From NCBI GenBank assembly GCA_965649825.1, contig OZ287696.1, positions 1,674,001 to 1,738,000 of the forward strand: a stretch of 64,000 nucleotides of DNA. The letters run 5' to 3'. This stretch comes from Penicillus capitatus. Taxonomy: Eukaryota; Chlorophyta. The notes below the pieces were generated by a model. It saw nothing but the letters and a program-made list of their open reading frames with translations. It was not told the origin of the DNA and made no database searches. Shown here piece by piece: positions 11,198 to 23,018 of the stretch; positions within the stretch are counted from its first letter, which is position 1, and each line of letters opens with the position of its first letter. The position numbers were made by a program, and so were the translations under genes.

Positions 11198-11989
11198 ATG
11201 GATAAAAAGAGTGAGACGACAGAAGAACAGCCAGCTACAGAGGCAAAGCTCATTGTTTTTGGTGGCAATGGATTTGTGGGAAGCCGCGTTTGCGAAGTGG
11301 CACATGGAATGGGTCTACACGTCGTCAGTGTAAACCGTTCAGGTCCGGCAACGCATTTCCTCGCTATACCAGTCGATCTCGCGCGTACAGGGCGTCCTTC
11401 TTGGCTGAAGAGCTCATGGGCTGACGATGTGGAATGGATCCACGGTGATGCGCTGCAACCGGCCTGTTACATCGATGTTCTTCGTGGTGCTCTGGGTGCC
11501 GTGAGCTGCGTCGGTGGATTCGGAAGCAACGCGGCGATGTACCGGATCTGTGGCGAAGCCAATATTCGTGCGATCGAGACGGCCGCCTCTGTCAAAGTCC
11601 CACGCTTTGCCTTCGTCTCCGTCTATCATGAGACCTTGCCTGGGTTCGTCAAACAGATCGGGTACTTTCGTGGAAAGCTCGCAGCCGAGGAAGCCCTGCG
11701 ACGACATTATGCATCGGGAGGCGTCTCGATTCAACCCTTCTTTATTCACGGGATGCGTCACATCACTGCAAGCCTCGGGATTCCGCTACAGGCCGTCGGG
11801 ATTCCGTTGGAGAAAGCGATCGGCCTCTTACCGAACGCCAAACAACTGGCGGCGTCTATTCCGCTCCTCGGCACGGGACTCATACCGCCAGTGCGCGTAG
11901 AATCCGTTGCCAAAGCGGCTGTGCATGCCGCAACCGATCCAGCTGTCACATCATCCGTCATCGACGTTTGGGAAATTGCGAAATTTTAA
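11198..11989 (+). CDS. Rossmann-fold SDR protein, At1g32220/COQ11-like
   Basis: Atypical short-chain dehydrogenase of the NAD(P)-binding family that includes plant At1g32220 (plastoglobule) and fungal Coq11 (ubiquinone synthesis). Motifs: LIVFGGNGFVGSRVCE (dinucleotide-binding GxxGxxG), VVSVNRSG, SCVGGFGSNAAMYRICGEAN, FAFVSVYHETLPG and YFRGKLAAEEAL (YxxxK). One 48-nt intron removes a run that breaks the family alignment, joining NRSG to RPSWLKSSW. Both catalytic-like residues are kept. It lies only 33 bp upstream of the next gene on the same strand. Organelle location is not proven; an N-terminal targeting peptide is not obvious. Confidence 0.75.
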   Translation: MDKKSETTEEQPATEAKLIVFGGNGFVGSRVCEVAHGMGLHVVSVNRSGPATHFLAIPVDLARTGRPSWLKSSWADDVEWIHGDALQPACYIDVLRGALGAVSCVGGFGSNAAMYRICGEANIRAIETAASVKVPRFAFVSVYHETLPGFVKQIGYFRGKLAAEEALRRHYASGGVSIQPFFIHGMRHITASLGIPLQAVGIPLEKAIGLLPNAKQLAASIPLLGTGLIPPVRVESVAKAAVHAATDPAVTSSVIDVWEIAKF

Positions 11990-12022
11990 TCAACCTCTCT
12001 CCGCCTTTCTTTCTTTTGCGTC

Positions 12023-12939
12023 ATGGAGACGAAGGCGTTCGACAAGTGGATCGTCTCGACGATCGAAGACAATGTACTGACGATCGTCGTCGCTTTCGTC
12101 GTTGTGACGCTCGCTCAGCTGCTCTGGTGGTCGAAGCGAACGCCCAAGGCACTGTTGACGGAAAGCGGCTTCCATCAACTGAAACTTGTCATGCGGAAGG
12201 ATGTCAGCCACAATTCGCGTTTCTTCCGATTTGCGCTCAAAAGCAAACGCCAACAACTGGGACTCCCTGTGGGCCAGCACCTCGTTTTCCGCATGCCATC
12301 CCAAAATGGAGTGGAGCCGGTTTCGCGTCCCTATACACCGGTGTCTGATGGGATGGCGCGGGGATATGTGGATTTCGTTATCAAAGTCTATCCAGAAGGC
12401 ATTATGACACAGTACCTTGAACAACTCAAGGTCGGGCAAACTATGTCCATGAAAGGACCCAAAGGCAAATTCACTTATGTACGCAACATGAAGAAATCGC
12501 TCGGTCAGTATCATCGCTTTTGGATGGGACAGTTGTCATGGAGTGCGTGATGTGACTAGGGATGTTGGCTGGAGGAACAGGCATCACGCCAATGTACCAA
12601 GTGCTTGATCACATTCTGCAGGATCCAGAAGATACAACAGAGATCCATCTGATCTATGCCAACATCACACCGGCAGATATTCTGCTGAGGCAGAATTTGG
12701 ATGGACTGGCAGCGAAGCATCCACGGCGTCTGAAGATCTACTACGTCATAGAGAAGAATATCCCTGTCGGATGGAAGTATGGAGTGGGTTACATCACGCG
12801 TGACATGATCTGTGAGCACTGTCCTGCACCTGGATCCGATGTGCTCATTCTTTACTGTGGACCGCGACCAATGGTGGAAGCCATGAAGCAGTTGACGGCC
12901 GAAATTGGGTACGATGCAGAATCGACGTTTAAATTCTAA
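12023..12939 (+). CDS. NADH-cytochrome b5 reductase
   Basis: FAD flavoprotein that passes electrons from NADH to cytochrome b5, supporting desaturases and elongases at the ER or outer mitochondrial membrane. A membrane anchor (TIVVAFVVVTLAQLLWW) is followed by the FAD-binding RPYTPVSDG, GPKGKFTYV, the NADH-binding GGTGITPMYQV, LIYANITPADILLR and CGPRPMVEAMKQL. One 56-nt intron (12504-12559) joins KKSLG to MLAGG. The protein is full length. It starts 33 bp after the stop codon of the upstream SDR gene on the same strand, and its stop faces the YrdC gene about 60 bp away. Confidence 0.92.
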
Positions 12940-13001
12940 GAGAGAGGCAGCATTTACGCAAAGTGCTCGTCAAAACGTGTCAAAATCTCAATGAGACGTT
13001 T

Positions 13002-14241
13002 TCAAGACATGGAGATGCCTTTGAACATTCGCACATCGCCACTTCCTTTCCTCAGAACGACAGGCTCGCGATGCGTCATGTCAATCACTGTCGACTCATG
13101 GACTGTCCTGGAGCCCACACTCAACACGAAATCGATGCCGGATGCGTTATAGGTATCCATCAGTGTGACACCGTTGGGCATCTCAAAGTCCTCATCTTCA
13201 CCGTGATCGACATGCATACTCGAGGCAATCAATGGCCCGCCCATTCTCTCCAACACTGCCTATGTGGACACTGACGGACGTCGCTATCAGCGGCGATGTG
13301 AATGACAGGCACCTGACAGACGATGTCGTTTGGCCATCGGATACCGACAGACCGTCTCTGTTTGACTTTGTTTGACTCATAATCGACTAACTGCTTCGGC
13401 AGATTCTTGCTGGCATGCAGAATCAGCGTGTACTACAGAGGCATTGGCGGTGATCGTCGATCTCTTCAAAAGCAAAGACTCACAGGTCCAGGCAGGATCT
13501 GCTTGACGACGTTAAAGGTATCGGGAATACCCGGTTCGTTGCTCACCGGAAATCCCGTCGTATATTTGCCGATATCAGCAAACCCACGACACAAGAGACT
13601 CAACGGTTTCTTCAGGCTCATGTTCTTCACGAGGTAGAGACGCCGAATCGCATCTCTATTCTCCAAGTCACACACCACCGCAGGCAATGTGTCTGTTGGG
13701 ATGATTCCCACCTGTGCCACAACGGAAATGGCATGCCTCATGATAGAGAAGCAAGATGGCATACGCCTCCACGCTTGAGCAGATCCATGATTGGTTCCAA
13801 TCTCCACAGATCGGACCCATCTGGATGAACGGCGACGAAGATTGGCTGTTTGGTGAGGGTGGCGATCACAGGGCGACGGTAATTCGATCGTTTGGTTGCA
13901 TTTCGAGCAGAGCACACGCCAAGGGAGAGCTGTTCTCTGAGACCCTTCTTTGGCAGGACCACCTGACAGCATTTCGCAAGAGAGAAGGCCGAAGGGCGAA
14001 GTACCTGAGAAGTCCCAGTGAGGAATGTCGGCGATGTGTTGATGACCGTTTCGGAAATCGACTTCGGCCGAGCGCTGCACAGATTCGTGGTCCGATGAAC
14101 AGTGAACATCTTTTCGTTCAGAATTGGATAATGGACGGGACGTGCGTCTTCGTACATCGACGCTTCCCGTGGACGAATTGGGAGGAATGGAGACGATTGA
14201 GAGACGATCTCTGGTCTGGCCAAAGCGATCGCCGAGAACAT
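13002..14241 (-). CDS. threonylcarbamoyl-AMP synthase (Sua5/YrdC/YciO family)
   Basis: Enzyme for the first step of the universal tRNA modification t6A. After splicing: MDLLKRGGVGIIPTDTLPAV, the YrdC core, LYLVKNMSLKKPLSLL (K-x-R/K substrate motif), then QILPGP, TLILHASKNLPKQ, SVGIRWPNDIV, LIASSMHVDHGEDED. Three introns restore continuity. The 130-residue N-terminal extension starting at 14241, rich in Ser, Arg and Ala, could be an organelle presequence; an internal Met is an alternative start. An organelle-targeted isoform is plausible but inferred. Confidence 0.85.
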
Positions 14242-14300
14242 GGACTTGCCACAGTCGAGACCTCCCTCCTCTAGACAACAACGCTGCGCGATGGATGTAG

Positions 14301-15588
14301 ATTCGCGATTGGGCCCTGGTGGATAATGTGCCGATCGAAGTGGAAGTCACGGCTGAGCTTATGAAAGCAAAGACAGTCGCCGAGGGGTCGGACGTGGATC
14401 CCGATGTCCTGGAAGCACTTTTGGCCGTTCCCATCATCAGGTGTGCATCGCATGAGTGAGAGCATGATGTCTTGAGTGTGAGGAATAGACTGACTGCGGC
14501 GTTGCGCGATCACGATAAGGATCTGATGCTCCGACCTGGTTCAGAACTGCCGCTGGCCGTTGGGTTGGCCCGCAATGCATTTGTACATGGGAGAAAACCG
14601 TCCTTGGCGCATCTGCAATGCGTGGGTGAGGTGGCACTCCCTTTTATCAAGACAGCCTATTGGCAGGACATTCCCTTCCCCACAGAGGCTTCAAGTTTTA
14701 CTTATAGGGACTTTATCGAAGAATCGATCCCAACAAAGAACTCGTTGACCCAGGTAGCTCACCGCCTTTATGGATCATACCACGATGGGATGGCCTCAGG
14801 CCATAGAGTCCTATATGAACTGCCATGCGAGAATCATCCATGACAGTGATGCTGCACGAAGAGGTGTGCATTTGAGACATGGAATGACCATCGTTCTTGA
14901 CTGGATGTCTTGCGCAGAGGACTTGGAGAAGATGGACGAGGAGATCCTCTACATTCAGCGAGCATGCGATGGCGATCAGCTGCGTTCTTTTCTTCTAGAT
15001 CATGTGCCCCCTCCTTCTGTCAATACATCAGCAGGTCGTGGATTGCAGAACAGTCTGCTTGGGTTCTGTGACAGCTATGGATCGTCCTGGTTGCTCTATT
15101 TGGCAGAATCGTGGCTGGAGAGGGAACTTGTATGCATTAAATGGCAGACGGAGGACGCTTCGCTGCATCGATCATCGATTCTGGCTTCTTGGGGAGCCGC
15201 CATTCGCGCTGTATTGCCGATGCAGTCGACAGTCATCCACTCCATCGAGCAAGAACGCATCCTGCACAAAGTCGTAGAACTGGTTGAAGGTTTAGCCGCC
15301 CAGTGTGTGGAATTAGAGGACGCGATGATTTCAATCTTGGAGACAGCCGAAGCCATCTTCACATCGGTTCTGAAACACATGCAGCGCCGAGAGACGTCGG
15401 AAAAACTGTCGGCAATCTTCAATTCCTTAAAGCGGCAATGCTTTCAGCCACAAAACCCTTCACATGCAAAACCAGAGACATCCATCGAGCCCAAGAACGC
15501 AGAAGAAGCGACATTCGGTTTGTTTACAAAGGTCCCCGAGTGGGAATCCTGCATCATTGGATGCTTACCGTATAACATGAAGACCTGA
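14301..15588 (+). CDS. unrecognised alpha-helical protein, 5' end uncertain
   Basis: I do not recognise this family. A first detected exon (WALVDNVPIEVEVTAEL ... ALLAVPIIS) joins through a 36-nt intron to VRNRLTAALRDHDKDLMLRP and LPLAVGLARNAFVHGRKP, then a 46-nt intron joins SLTQ to AIESYMNCHARI. The large last exon (14809-15588) is mostly helical and acidic, ending GCLPYNMKT. The true start is probably in a small exon near 14240-14290, because a stop lies directly upstream of the first exon. The 3' stop is 8 bp from the convergent GTF3C4 stop. Frame continuity over three exons makes coding likely. Confidence 0.55.
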
Positions 15589-15596
15589 GATGCGTT

Positions 15597-18500
15597 TTAA
15601 TGACAGAGCTCTCCAGCACAGAATATACAAAATGATGGTGCACTAGTAGATGAGATGAGCTGTTGAGGAGAGATATGATAGCAACGATCGCAGATGATGC
15701 ATCGCCAGATGGAAGGATGCAGTTCTGTTATGTCACAAAGTGTCACGGGGCAGCGCTTGAAACGCGCCAAAACACTGTCCATCTCCACACAGCAATGCGT
15801 CATCGCATCAACGGGATCATCCGACTGCTCCACAGCCAACATCGTGGACACGTGCGTGGCGTCTCGCTGGTGTTCTTTGGCCAGTTGGACAACGGCTGGG
15901 TGTATACCCCTTTTGGCAAAATGCAACGTCCAGTGTGCCATTCGTGCTTGGATATCTGCCAAACGGTGCTGTCCAGTTAGTGAATGTTTGTGTGTTGCTC
16001 TATCCAGGGAAAGGACAGAATGAACATGTCTCTGGGCAAGATTCCATTCTGCTTGTGTGGACGACGTCTGTAGGAAGTCGAAGAGGGGAATGCCTTTCAG
16101 TGTGTACACAAAGGCATTCAGCGCTCTCCATCTCTGCTCCTCCTTGTATGACATCCCTGGTCGCCAGTTTTCGTATACACCTCCCAATTGCTCGACAATG
16201 AACTACAATGCATGATACATACACTGCCGGAGCAAAGATTTTTTCCACGGCGGGGAACCTGTGCGAAATTGCTTGCATGCAACTGCCTTTTCGTCCACGA
16301 ACGCCTGTTCGATCTCTCTGCGATGGTGCCATCGTCTCCCGAAGAATCTGAAACCGCTTCATTCGGATCGTAGCCATACGCTGCATCTCTGTTTGTATCG
16401 TTGCAGATCGTGTTCTCTGTGGTCATCATTCTTAACCAGTATCCCAGATCGACGGTTAACGCAGTGTCCATACCATGATGTAACCTTCTTGAGATTTCGT
16501 CCTTTACAGCAGTCCACGCATCGTCCTGATCGCCATCCACGAGACTGCAGAGTAAAAATGAAGATACAATAAGAAAAGAGGAATCGTACCTTCTAATTTC
16601 GATGGATCCGTGAGCGACACGTTTCCAAACCATGCGTTGCAACTGGGCGTCTCTGTACTTCTCTCCCAAATCACGGATTGTCGCGATCATCAGTCCTGAA
16701 GGACTGGCAGCCACACCGTAGCAGGGTTGATAATCCGATATGTCGCCGAAGGGCTGCAGATAGTGCGAAGTGCAAGGTGCCAAGATCTCCTGTTCAGTTT
16801 TCCAAATGCAGAGTTGAGAATCCAGACCAATAGTCACAATGCAGTCCAAGAACACGTCAGAGGCAATACCAGTGATCGCCTTATGTGAATGTAGCCCCTC
16901 TAAGGTAAGCGTCTTGCCTTGTTCCATCCACCGAGAGAACGATGTCGAGCACGTATCCACAGAAGAATATCGATTCTCCCAGACCGTCAGCACACCTCCA
17001 TATTTCCCAATGCAGATTCTCAGTCGATGGAGGCCACTGTCTGACACAATGGTTTTGACATTCAAACTGGAGACAGGGCGCGAATCTGCGGCACAGATTA
17101 GATGTCTTTCTTGCAGAACGGCATGATGTGGACAGTCCTGTTCGGATGAAAAGATTTGTGGATCAAGCGTCCACACACGCACCTCTCCTGTGACATCTGC
17201 TGTCACCAGGAGAAGCTGATTCGATAACAGTTCTCGATGCATTTCTGGAAGCAACGCCCATTCCAGAGCAGAAATCTCGGCACATGAGGCCATCGTCGCC
17301 CCAAGAACGTCAAAGTGTTCAGATGCATCCGCTTTCTGCACGGCGCTGCTAAGGGTGCTCACTTTCCAGAGCAACACATGTCCTGAACGCATTCCCGCTG
17401 CCAGGAACGAACTCCCAAGCAGCAATGGCGACCAGGAAAGGCAAACAGCCGAGAGCAAGGCGCGTCGTCGTTCGTAAGCTTCATTTGGTATGGCATGAGG
17501 GAAATGCGAAACAAGGCATGGTTTGCTTTGCCCCATCCTCTTTCTCTTTCTCCCTGACTGTGGCTTCACTTGACGCACTGTCTGGATCGTGGCCCCGACA
17601 CAGAGTGCCGATGCTTCTGTGATGACGATCTGCGTGCTCTGGAATGTCAATGGCGTCATGTCCTGATCATTAAAGGCCTGTTCCCTCCCTTCTTGCCCGA
17701 TAAGGGATAGCACAGATTCCGGTGCATGGAAACGCCGTCCTCTCCACACTGGATCGAACGAAACGATGGCCTTCTTGCGAATTAGTGCCCTGGATCGCGT
17801 TTCCAAGTACTTCTGTGTGATCCCGTGCTCACGCATAGACGATCCGTACATGTCCAACTGAAGACAGACGTGGTGAAGTCATTCGTTCTGGAAGTGGATG
17901 CATGATACCATGTGTTGCATCACTCTGAGGAAGATGTGGTGATCTGCTCCATTCAGGTATTCGCCTTTTTTGTAGGTCGGGAGTTCCTCTTCTGGAATGC
18001 GGCTTCTGAGTTCCATCCATAATGAGAGGGACACTTTTGGTAGATCCAGTCGGAACTGGTTTCCATCTCCTGCTTCTAAACTCGACGCTAAAGACGCCTC
18101 CATCTCCGATGAAAACTGGATACGGTATTCAGTGGTGATAAAGGCATTTGGAAAGCAAGAACAGACCTGAAAGTTATCTATCATCTGGCGAGAGGCTTCA
18201 GTTGGCTCTGTCATGGGGAACTTGCGCATCGTACGTCCTCTGCCTCTGCCCCTGCCGCGACCTCTGCCGCTTCTAGGTCCTCGACCGCCTCCTCTTAAAC
18301 GCAGCACCAGATCAGGGCGTTTGGAATCGTTCGATGTCTCTTCCTACAAACATTATAATCCGCTGTGCGTGTGTGCACTTCCCTACACAGGTTTCTTATC
18401 TGACCTTCCATTCGGCACACTGTTCAAAGTACTGGGCAATACTAAGAGTCAAATCTACTATACATATCAACCGATCATCTGTTTTATTTCCGGAAGGACG

Positions 18501-19084
18501 ATACACTCGAACCTTGAAGAAGAGAACAGCATGATAACGCGTCGATCTACGATCACTGAAGGATCTTGTACTTTGCGATCGGATTGGACAAGTGCCAGGA
18601 GGCTTTGATTCATGCTTGGCCAGGCTCCTCTTGGAGAACATGTCACTTGACGTACTGCTGCCTTCCACGCAGCATCATGCATCGCGAATTCCGTCAACGT
18701 CTCCAAGGCGAAGCCTATCGAATGTTGGACGTCCTTCGGCGAGGCGTTCGTTCTCGATACGGACGTAGCGTCGAAGCCACAGGTCTCGACGAAGTGCAAA
18801 GAGGTTTCCAGACGATAAGGATCGACGACGAGAGCGACCGTTCCCGCCGCCGCTGCCAAACGACCATCCTCTGACCATCGGAGCGCATCCGGGTAGAGTG
18901 GTGCCGTATAGAGCCACCGCCGAGTCGACAGCATAGATGCAATGATGGCGACATCTTGGGAATCGTTTACGTGACGCGGAGTGGCAGCCACTGTCGCGTC
19001 CCAATGTTTGTGCTGAGTGGCCGTCTGCGTGGAACTCTTGTCCCTGTGCGCCACGGATGTCGTCCGGGACGTCATATGCTGCAT
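15597..19084 (-). CDS. TFIIIC subunit (GTF3C4/TFIIIC90-like) with internal RG-rich insert
   Basis: WD40-type subunit of RNA polymerase III factor TFIIIC. The N-terminal part contains LRWSEDGRLAAAAGTVALV, VRQVTCSPRGAW and VRVYRPSGN; then an RG-rich insert (GGGRGPRSGRGRGRGRG); then WD-like repeats (LLGSSFLAAGMRSGHVLLW, LVTADVTGEVRVWTL); and a C-terminal zinc-finger of the TFIIIC type: CIICDRCYHISPQQLI with FCIFCAGEL. Introns near 18507-18564, about 18349-18408 and 17860-17910 join DRK/VRVYRP, EQCAEWK/EETS and MQHM/LDMYGS. It diverges from the glycine-rich gene about 30 bp away, and its stop is 8 bp from the neighbouring stop. Confidence 0.75.
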
Positions 19085-19114
19085 GGAAGCACTGTTGGTG
19101 CAGTCATCTATGCG

Positions 19115-19519
19115 ATGGCGTCGTCAGATGCGACATGGGTCTCCTGCGAGACGGAAGCGCACAGTGCACGTATCAAAGCCTTGGCCGCCTCGCCTCCCAA
19201 ACTTCCAGGAGTTGCGACTCGGACAGCGATTCCTGAGTTCTGCCTGTCAGTGCCCAAAACGCATCGCCGTCGAAGACGTCGAAGAGGAGAGGGAGACGGA
19301 GGAGGATCAGGAGGTGGTGGAGATGGCGGCGGTTATGGAGGATGGGATGATGCAGAATGGCATGATGGAGATAACGAAAACGGCCGATTGTGGATGTGGA
19401 TGGTGCTCCTGGCCTACAGTGTGCTTCAAGGACTCCTCTTGCTCACTACACAGAGAGAACGCAAGACACCCACCTCCTTCTTGGCCGCCATCACAGTATC
19501 TGTTCTCTCTTCAAAGTGA
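19115..19519 (+). CDS. glycine-rich protein with one C-terminal membrane segment
   Basis: A 134-residue ORF. The N-terminus is Ala/Ser/Thr-rich without acidic runs (targeting-peptide-like), then a poly-Arg patch (HRRRRRR), a Gly/Asp-rich tract (DGGGSGGGGDGGGYGGWDD) and a single hydrophobic segment (LWMWMVLLAYSVLQGLLLL). Plastid and mitochondrial membrane proteins of plants and algae often show a glycine tract before a membrane anchor, but no family is recognised. Several ATGs (19083, 19110, 19115) could be the start; I chose the in-frame one nearest the tract. Divergent from GTF3C4. Confidence 0.4.
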   Translation: MASSDATWVSCETEAHSARIKALAASPPKLPGVATRTAIPEFCLSVPKTHRRRRRRRGEGDGGGSGGGGDGGGYGGWDDAEWHDGDNENGRLWMWMVLLAYSVLQGLLLLTTQRERKTPTSFLAAITVSVLSSK

Positions 19520-19830
19520 TTTCTTGTCTCCAAAGTCTTACCCCTGTGTACGAGTCATGAAGATGTAGAGGTGTAGAAAAACGACAAGCGTCGGGAACGA
19601 AAGGAAGATCTGTTGTATCAGTACTGGCACCTGTACATTAGAGAAGGGTGAGGTACAATTGGGACAGGAACATTGTGTGAAGGCATTGATCGTGTACGAT
19701 GCGTTCAAGATGCATCAAGAACAAAGACGATCTGAATTATTATGCTGGCTGGGTACAGCCTCTTTCGCTAACTTGATTCCCAAAGGAACAGGAAACATGT
19801 ATTATTTTCGAGAGAGAGAGGAGATGGGTT
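19520..19830. other. intergenic, no gene seen
   Basis: About 310 bp between the glycine-rich gene and the VPS16 stop. A short plus-strand ORF (19659-19865) runs into the VPS16 3' end and looks like chance. No RNA gene or repeat recognised. Confidence 0.5.
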
Positions 19831-22800
19831 CTATGATTGACTGGGACCAGCTCCCTGTCCCTTGAGGCGTTCGATCATCGTGGCCGTTCGCATGCCAAAC
19901 TGCGTATTGGCGCCCATCATTCCTTGGATCTTTGTCAGCAGATCGACATTCTGCAGACTGGCGGCTGTCTTTGCTGCGGCAAGATTGAGACCGACTTTTG
20001 TGTAGAAGTCCACCTTTTCTTCGCCATCCGGAAGTCGATCGATGAATCTGCCACGTGACAGATGAGCGACAGAAAGCATCGGAGGGATAGGAGTGCGAAC
20101 TTCTCAATGCGTTCTGGAGGAGCGCCGTGTTCCATGCTGGCCTTGATAAAAGGTTCCCATCCAATAGGAGATTTCCGCCAACTTGCAAAGGCCTCTAATG
20201 TATCCCAGTCTCCTTTCTCAGCCAACGTCTGCACTTTGATCCACCAGAAATGTCTAGAGAGAGATGTTGTTCAGCAGGAGCAGTATCAGGGCAGCTGACT
20301 TGTCGCTCACGCCAAAGGAACGTTTGAAATCGTCGGCTGCTTTTTGGTTATCGAGTCGAATGCATTGCTTGATGGAATCGACGACGCTCAAACCCACGAG
20401 AACATTCCTTCCCATGTTCTGATCAACATGTACCTGCATCTTGCGCAGTTGAGCGAATTCTTCACAGGACTTGGCTTGGAAATCATGTTTCTTGGACTGG
20501 AAACATACAAGTCCATCTGACAGATGCACCACGTGAGAGAAATTTACCCGCACAAAGAGAACGGCAGCCTCTTTGAGCAAATTCACCACTTGCTCTCTCA
20601 TATTCCCGATCGTGATATCGTCTTCCCCAGATGCATCGTCTGGGATCTCCAAGCTGATTGCCAGAGCGGAATCGAAGACCATTCCTGCCTCCCCCTCTGA
20701 CAAGCCTATCTGTCTGTACATCTCCTTTCCTGTATCCGGGTTCTGCAGAACATCACTCAATCTTCTGCGTAAGGCATAAGAGAGGCCGGCACACACACCT
20801 TGGCCTTGCAGTACTTAATGAAGAGATCCAATGCCTGCTTTTCTGAGAGGATAACGCTGGAAAACTCATGCAGCTGATCGACCAAGGCCAGTTTTCTGTA
20901 GAGATGAAAGATGGTGAAATAGACAAGATCTGTATCGCCACTTTCGATGGCACATTGCAAGCCTCTCTGCTCATCTCCTAGTCTCAACAACAGCGGAACT
21001 TGATCCGCAGCTGTGCGTTCATATTCCAACAACAACCGAGCCAGATTCATTCGCCCTTGTTCCTGTCCGTCCGTAATAAAGAGTGTAGCAATGACTGGGA
21101 CAGACTTACCTGAGCGTGTTTGGCAATTGTGGCATACTTGACGCCTTTGCATCCATGAAGCTTATCCACGATGACGAACTTGAGCTCTTCATCATCCGTT
21201 GCACTACCATCAGCAGAGATACGTGCACAAGCCCAATGACGCAGAACTTCGTCTTGGTTGAGTCCCATGCTTTCGCAGATCTTGGACGCCAAGAAATGGT
21301 GGTGGGCATTGACCAATCTACAGGAACGAGTATTGGATGTCGTCTTTCCCCGACAGTGGCGTGGACCTCGAGATGAGTGTCGCGATGGTCTGTTCACGAA
21401 ACTGCTTCATGGTCATGACAATACCGACTTCTGGTTCTCGGATACTCTTCAAGATTCGCAGTTTTTGGCACGTCTCGTAGATTTTCAGATTTGGAAATCC
21501 AGTACAGAAGGCGAATCCATAAATGGCGGCTTTGAGTGCATCTCTCTGTTGCGGTACATCCATCAACTCACCTGCATATCTAGTGAAACAAGAGAAAGAG
21601 TGCGGAGTGTATGATGCCTTACTTGCCAGATGAATGCATGTGTGTATTGCCTCTGGCAGCTGTTCTTTGATGTTTCGCAGCATCATGTCTGCCGTTGCAT
21701 CTTGTCCATCATATGCCTGTCTGGCCAAGTAGAGATCGCGTCCTGGATGATCGGACTCTTCGGATAGGACAGAGATCATAGAGTCCGAAACCAAACGCAG
21801 CAGCAGATGTTTGCTCTCGGTAATGACGCGGAGACAATCCATTTCTTGGGCCATGTACAATGGCCCATCGACTGAGAAACTCGTCCATTCCCCTTCCGAT
21901 TCCACCAAGATCAATGAGCTTTCAAACAACATGGCGATCAGATCGTTCGAGCACCAAGCAATCTGCTGCGGTGGAGCGTCCGTCGGGGGCTCGAATTCCA
22001 GAATAGGGGACAAATCTGCACGAACGCACAAACGCTCGATCGGCGCTGTAAGAGAAGGACGCTCTTGCCTGAGCTGAGTACATATAGTGTGTCTTCCTGT
22101 GTGTATGCAATGATGAGCTCTCCATTCGGTGAGATCGTCATCATGGTCACAAAACCAATTTCCAGATCCTGTTGGATCGCACGATAACTGTCCACCACAA
22201 TCATTATCTCTTCGCATGCCAAGACCACCTATCTCACTCTTTCTCATTGCCATTTGCTGTCGAGGCATGACACGCACTTCCACGCCATGTGCCTGAGACA
22301 CGCGAACGACCATGCATTGAGGATTCGACGTGATCTCCAGGTCGGCGAGTTTCTGCGGACGCACGTCTGTGAGGTCCGATATCGCCCAGAGGTTGTTCTC
22401 AAAGGTCAATCCGACAACGCCGCCAGGATAGACTTCACAGTTTAATAGCTTCTCTTGTGCACATGCTGTTCCCAGCGAGAACTCCATAGGGAGGCGCTGT
22501 CCATGGATGTTGTAGACAGCTACATCGCCCAACACATCCACGAGGAGTAGCTGTTCGTCCGTCGTCCATCCCATGCCAACAATAGATCCACCCGACCAAG
22601 CAAAACGCGAACGCTCAAGTCCTGACCCATTGAAGATGCGGACAACGGGTTGGACTGTTCCCCCACGCACGAGAACCATCTTCCTACTGTCTCGTATCGT
22701 CGCGATGGGTCCGCCAAACTGCGCCGAGACGATTCTACGTACGCAACCGACGTTGCTCCAAACCTGTCCTTAAGCAACGGACCACCTCATGTTCTCCAGC

Positions 22801-22844
22801 TGAGGATCGTCCCAGACCATGTCGTACAGACAGTCCCACTGCAT
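19831..22844 (-). CDS. VPS16: VPS16, core subunit of HOPS/CORVET tethering complexes
   Basis: Vacuolar/endosomal tethering subunit. Near the N-terminus LYDMVWDDPQLENMR joins across a 51-nt intron to IVSAQFGGPIATIRDSRK, which matches the VPS16 LYxMxWD and YGGPIA motifs. Beta-propeller segments follow (SGGSIVGMGWTTDEQLLLV), then the helical C-terminal domain: LLLEYERTAADQVPLLLRLG and AIESGDTDLVYFTIFHL, then FVRVNFSHV and the conserved KSPIGWEPFIKASMEHG. The protein ends MIERLKGQGAGPSQS. Several introns near 20050, 20510, 20800, 21110, 21310 and 21580 were inferred. The extreme N-terminus is uncertain; Met at 22844 is the first in-frame one I can support. Confidence 0.85.
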
Positions 22845-23018
22845 ACGGAGAGATCCGCAGTCGTGCCATTCGGAGCCTGCAGAACGAAGTGTGGCTTTGA
22901 CCGAGAGGCAGTAAACGACCTACTGTTCACTTCGTCGATTTTCATTCTTCAATGCTGGTTGTTGGACCAACGTACGAATGAACGAAAGCCCGAACGAACG
23001 CACAAATGCGACGTGACG

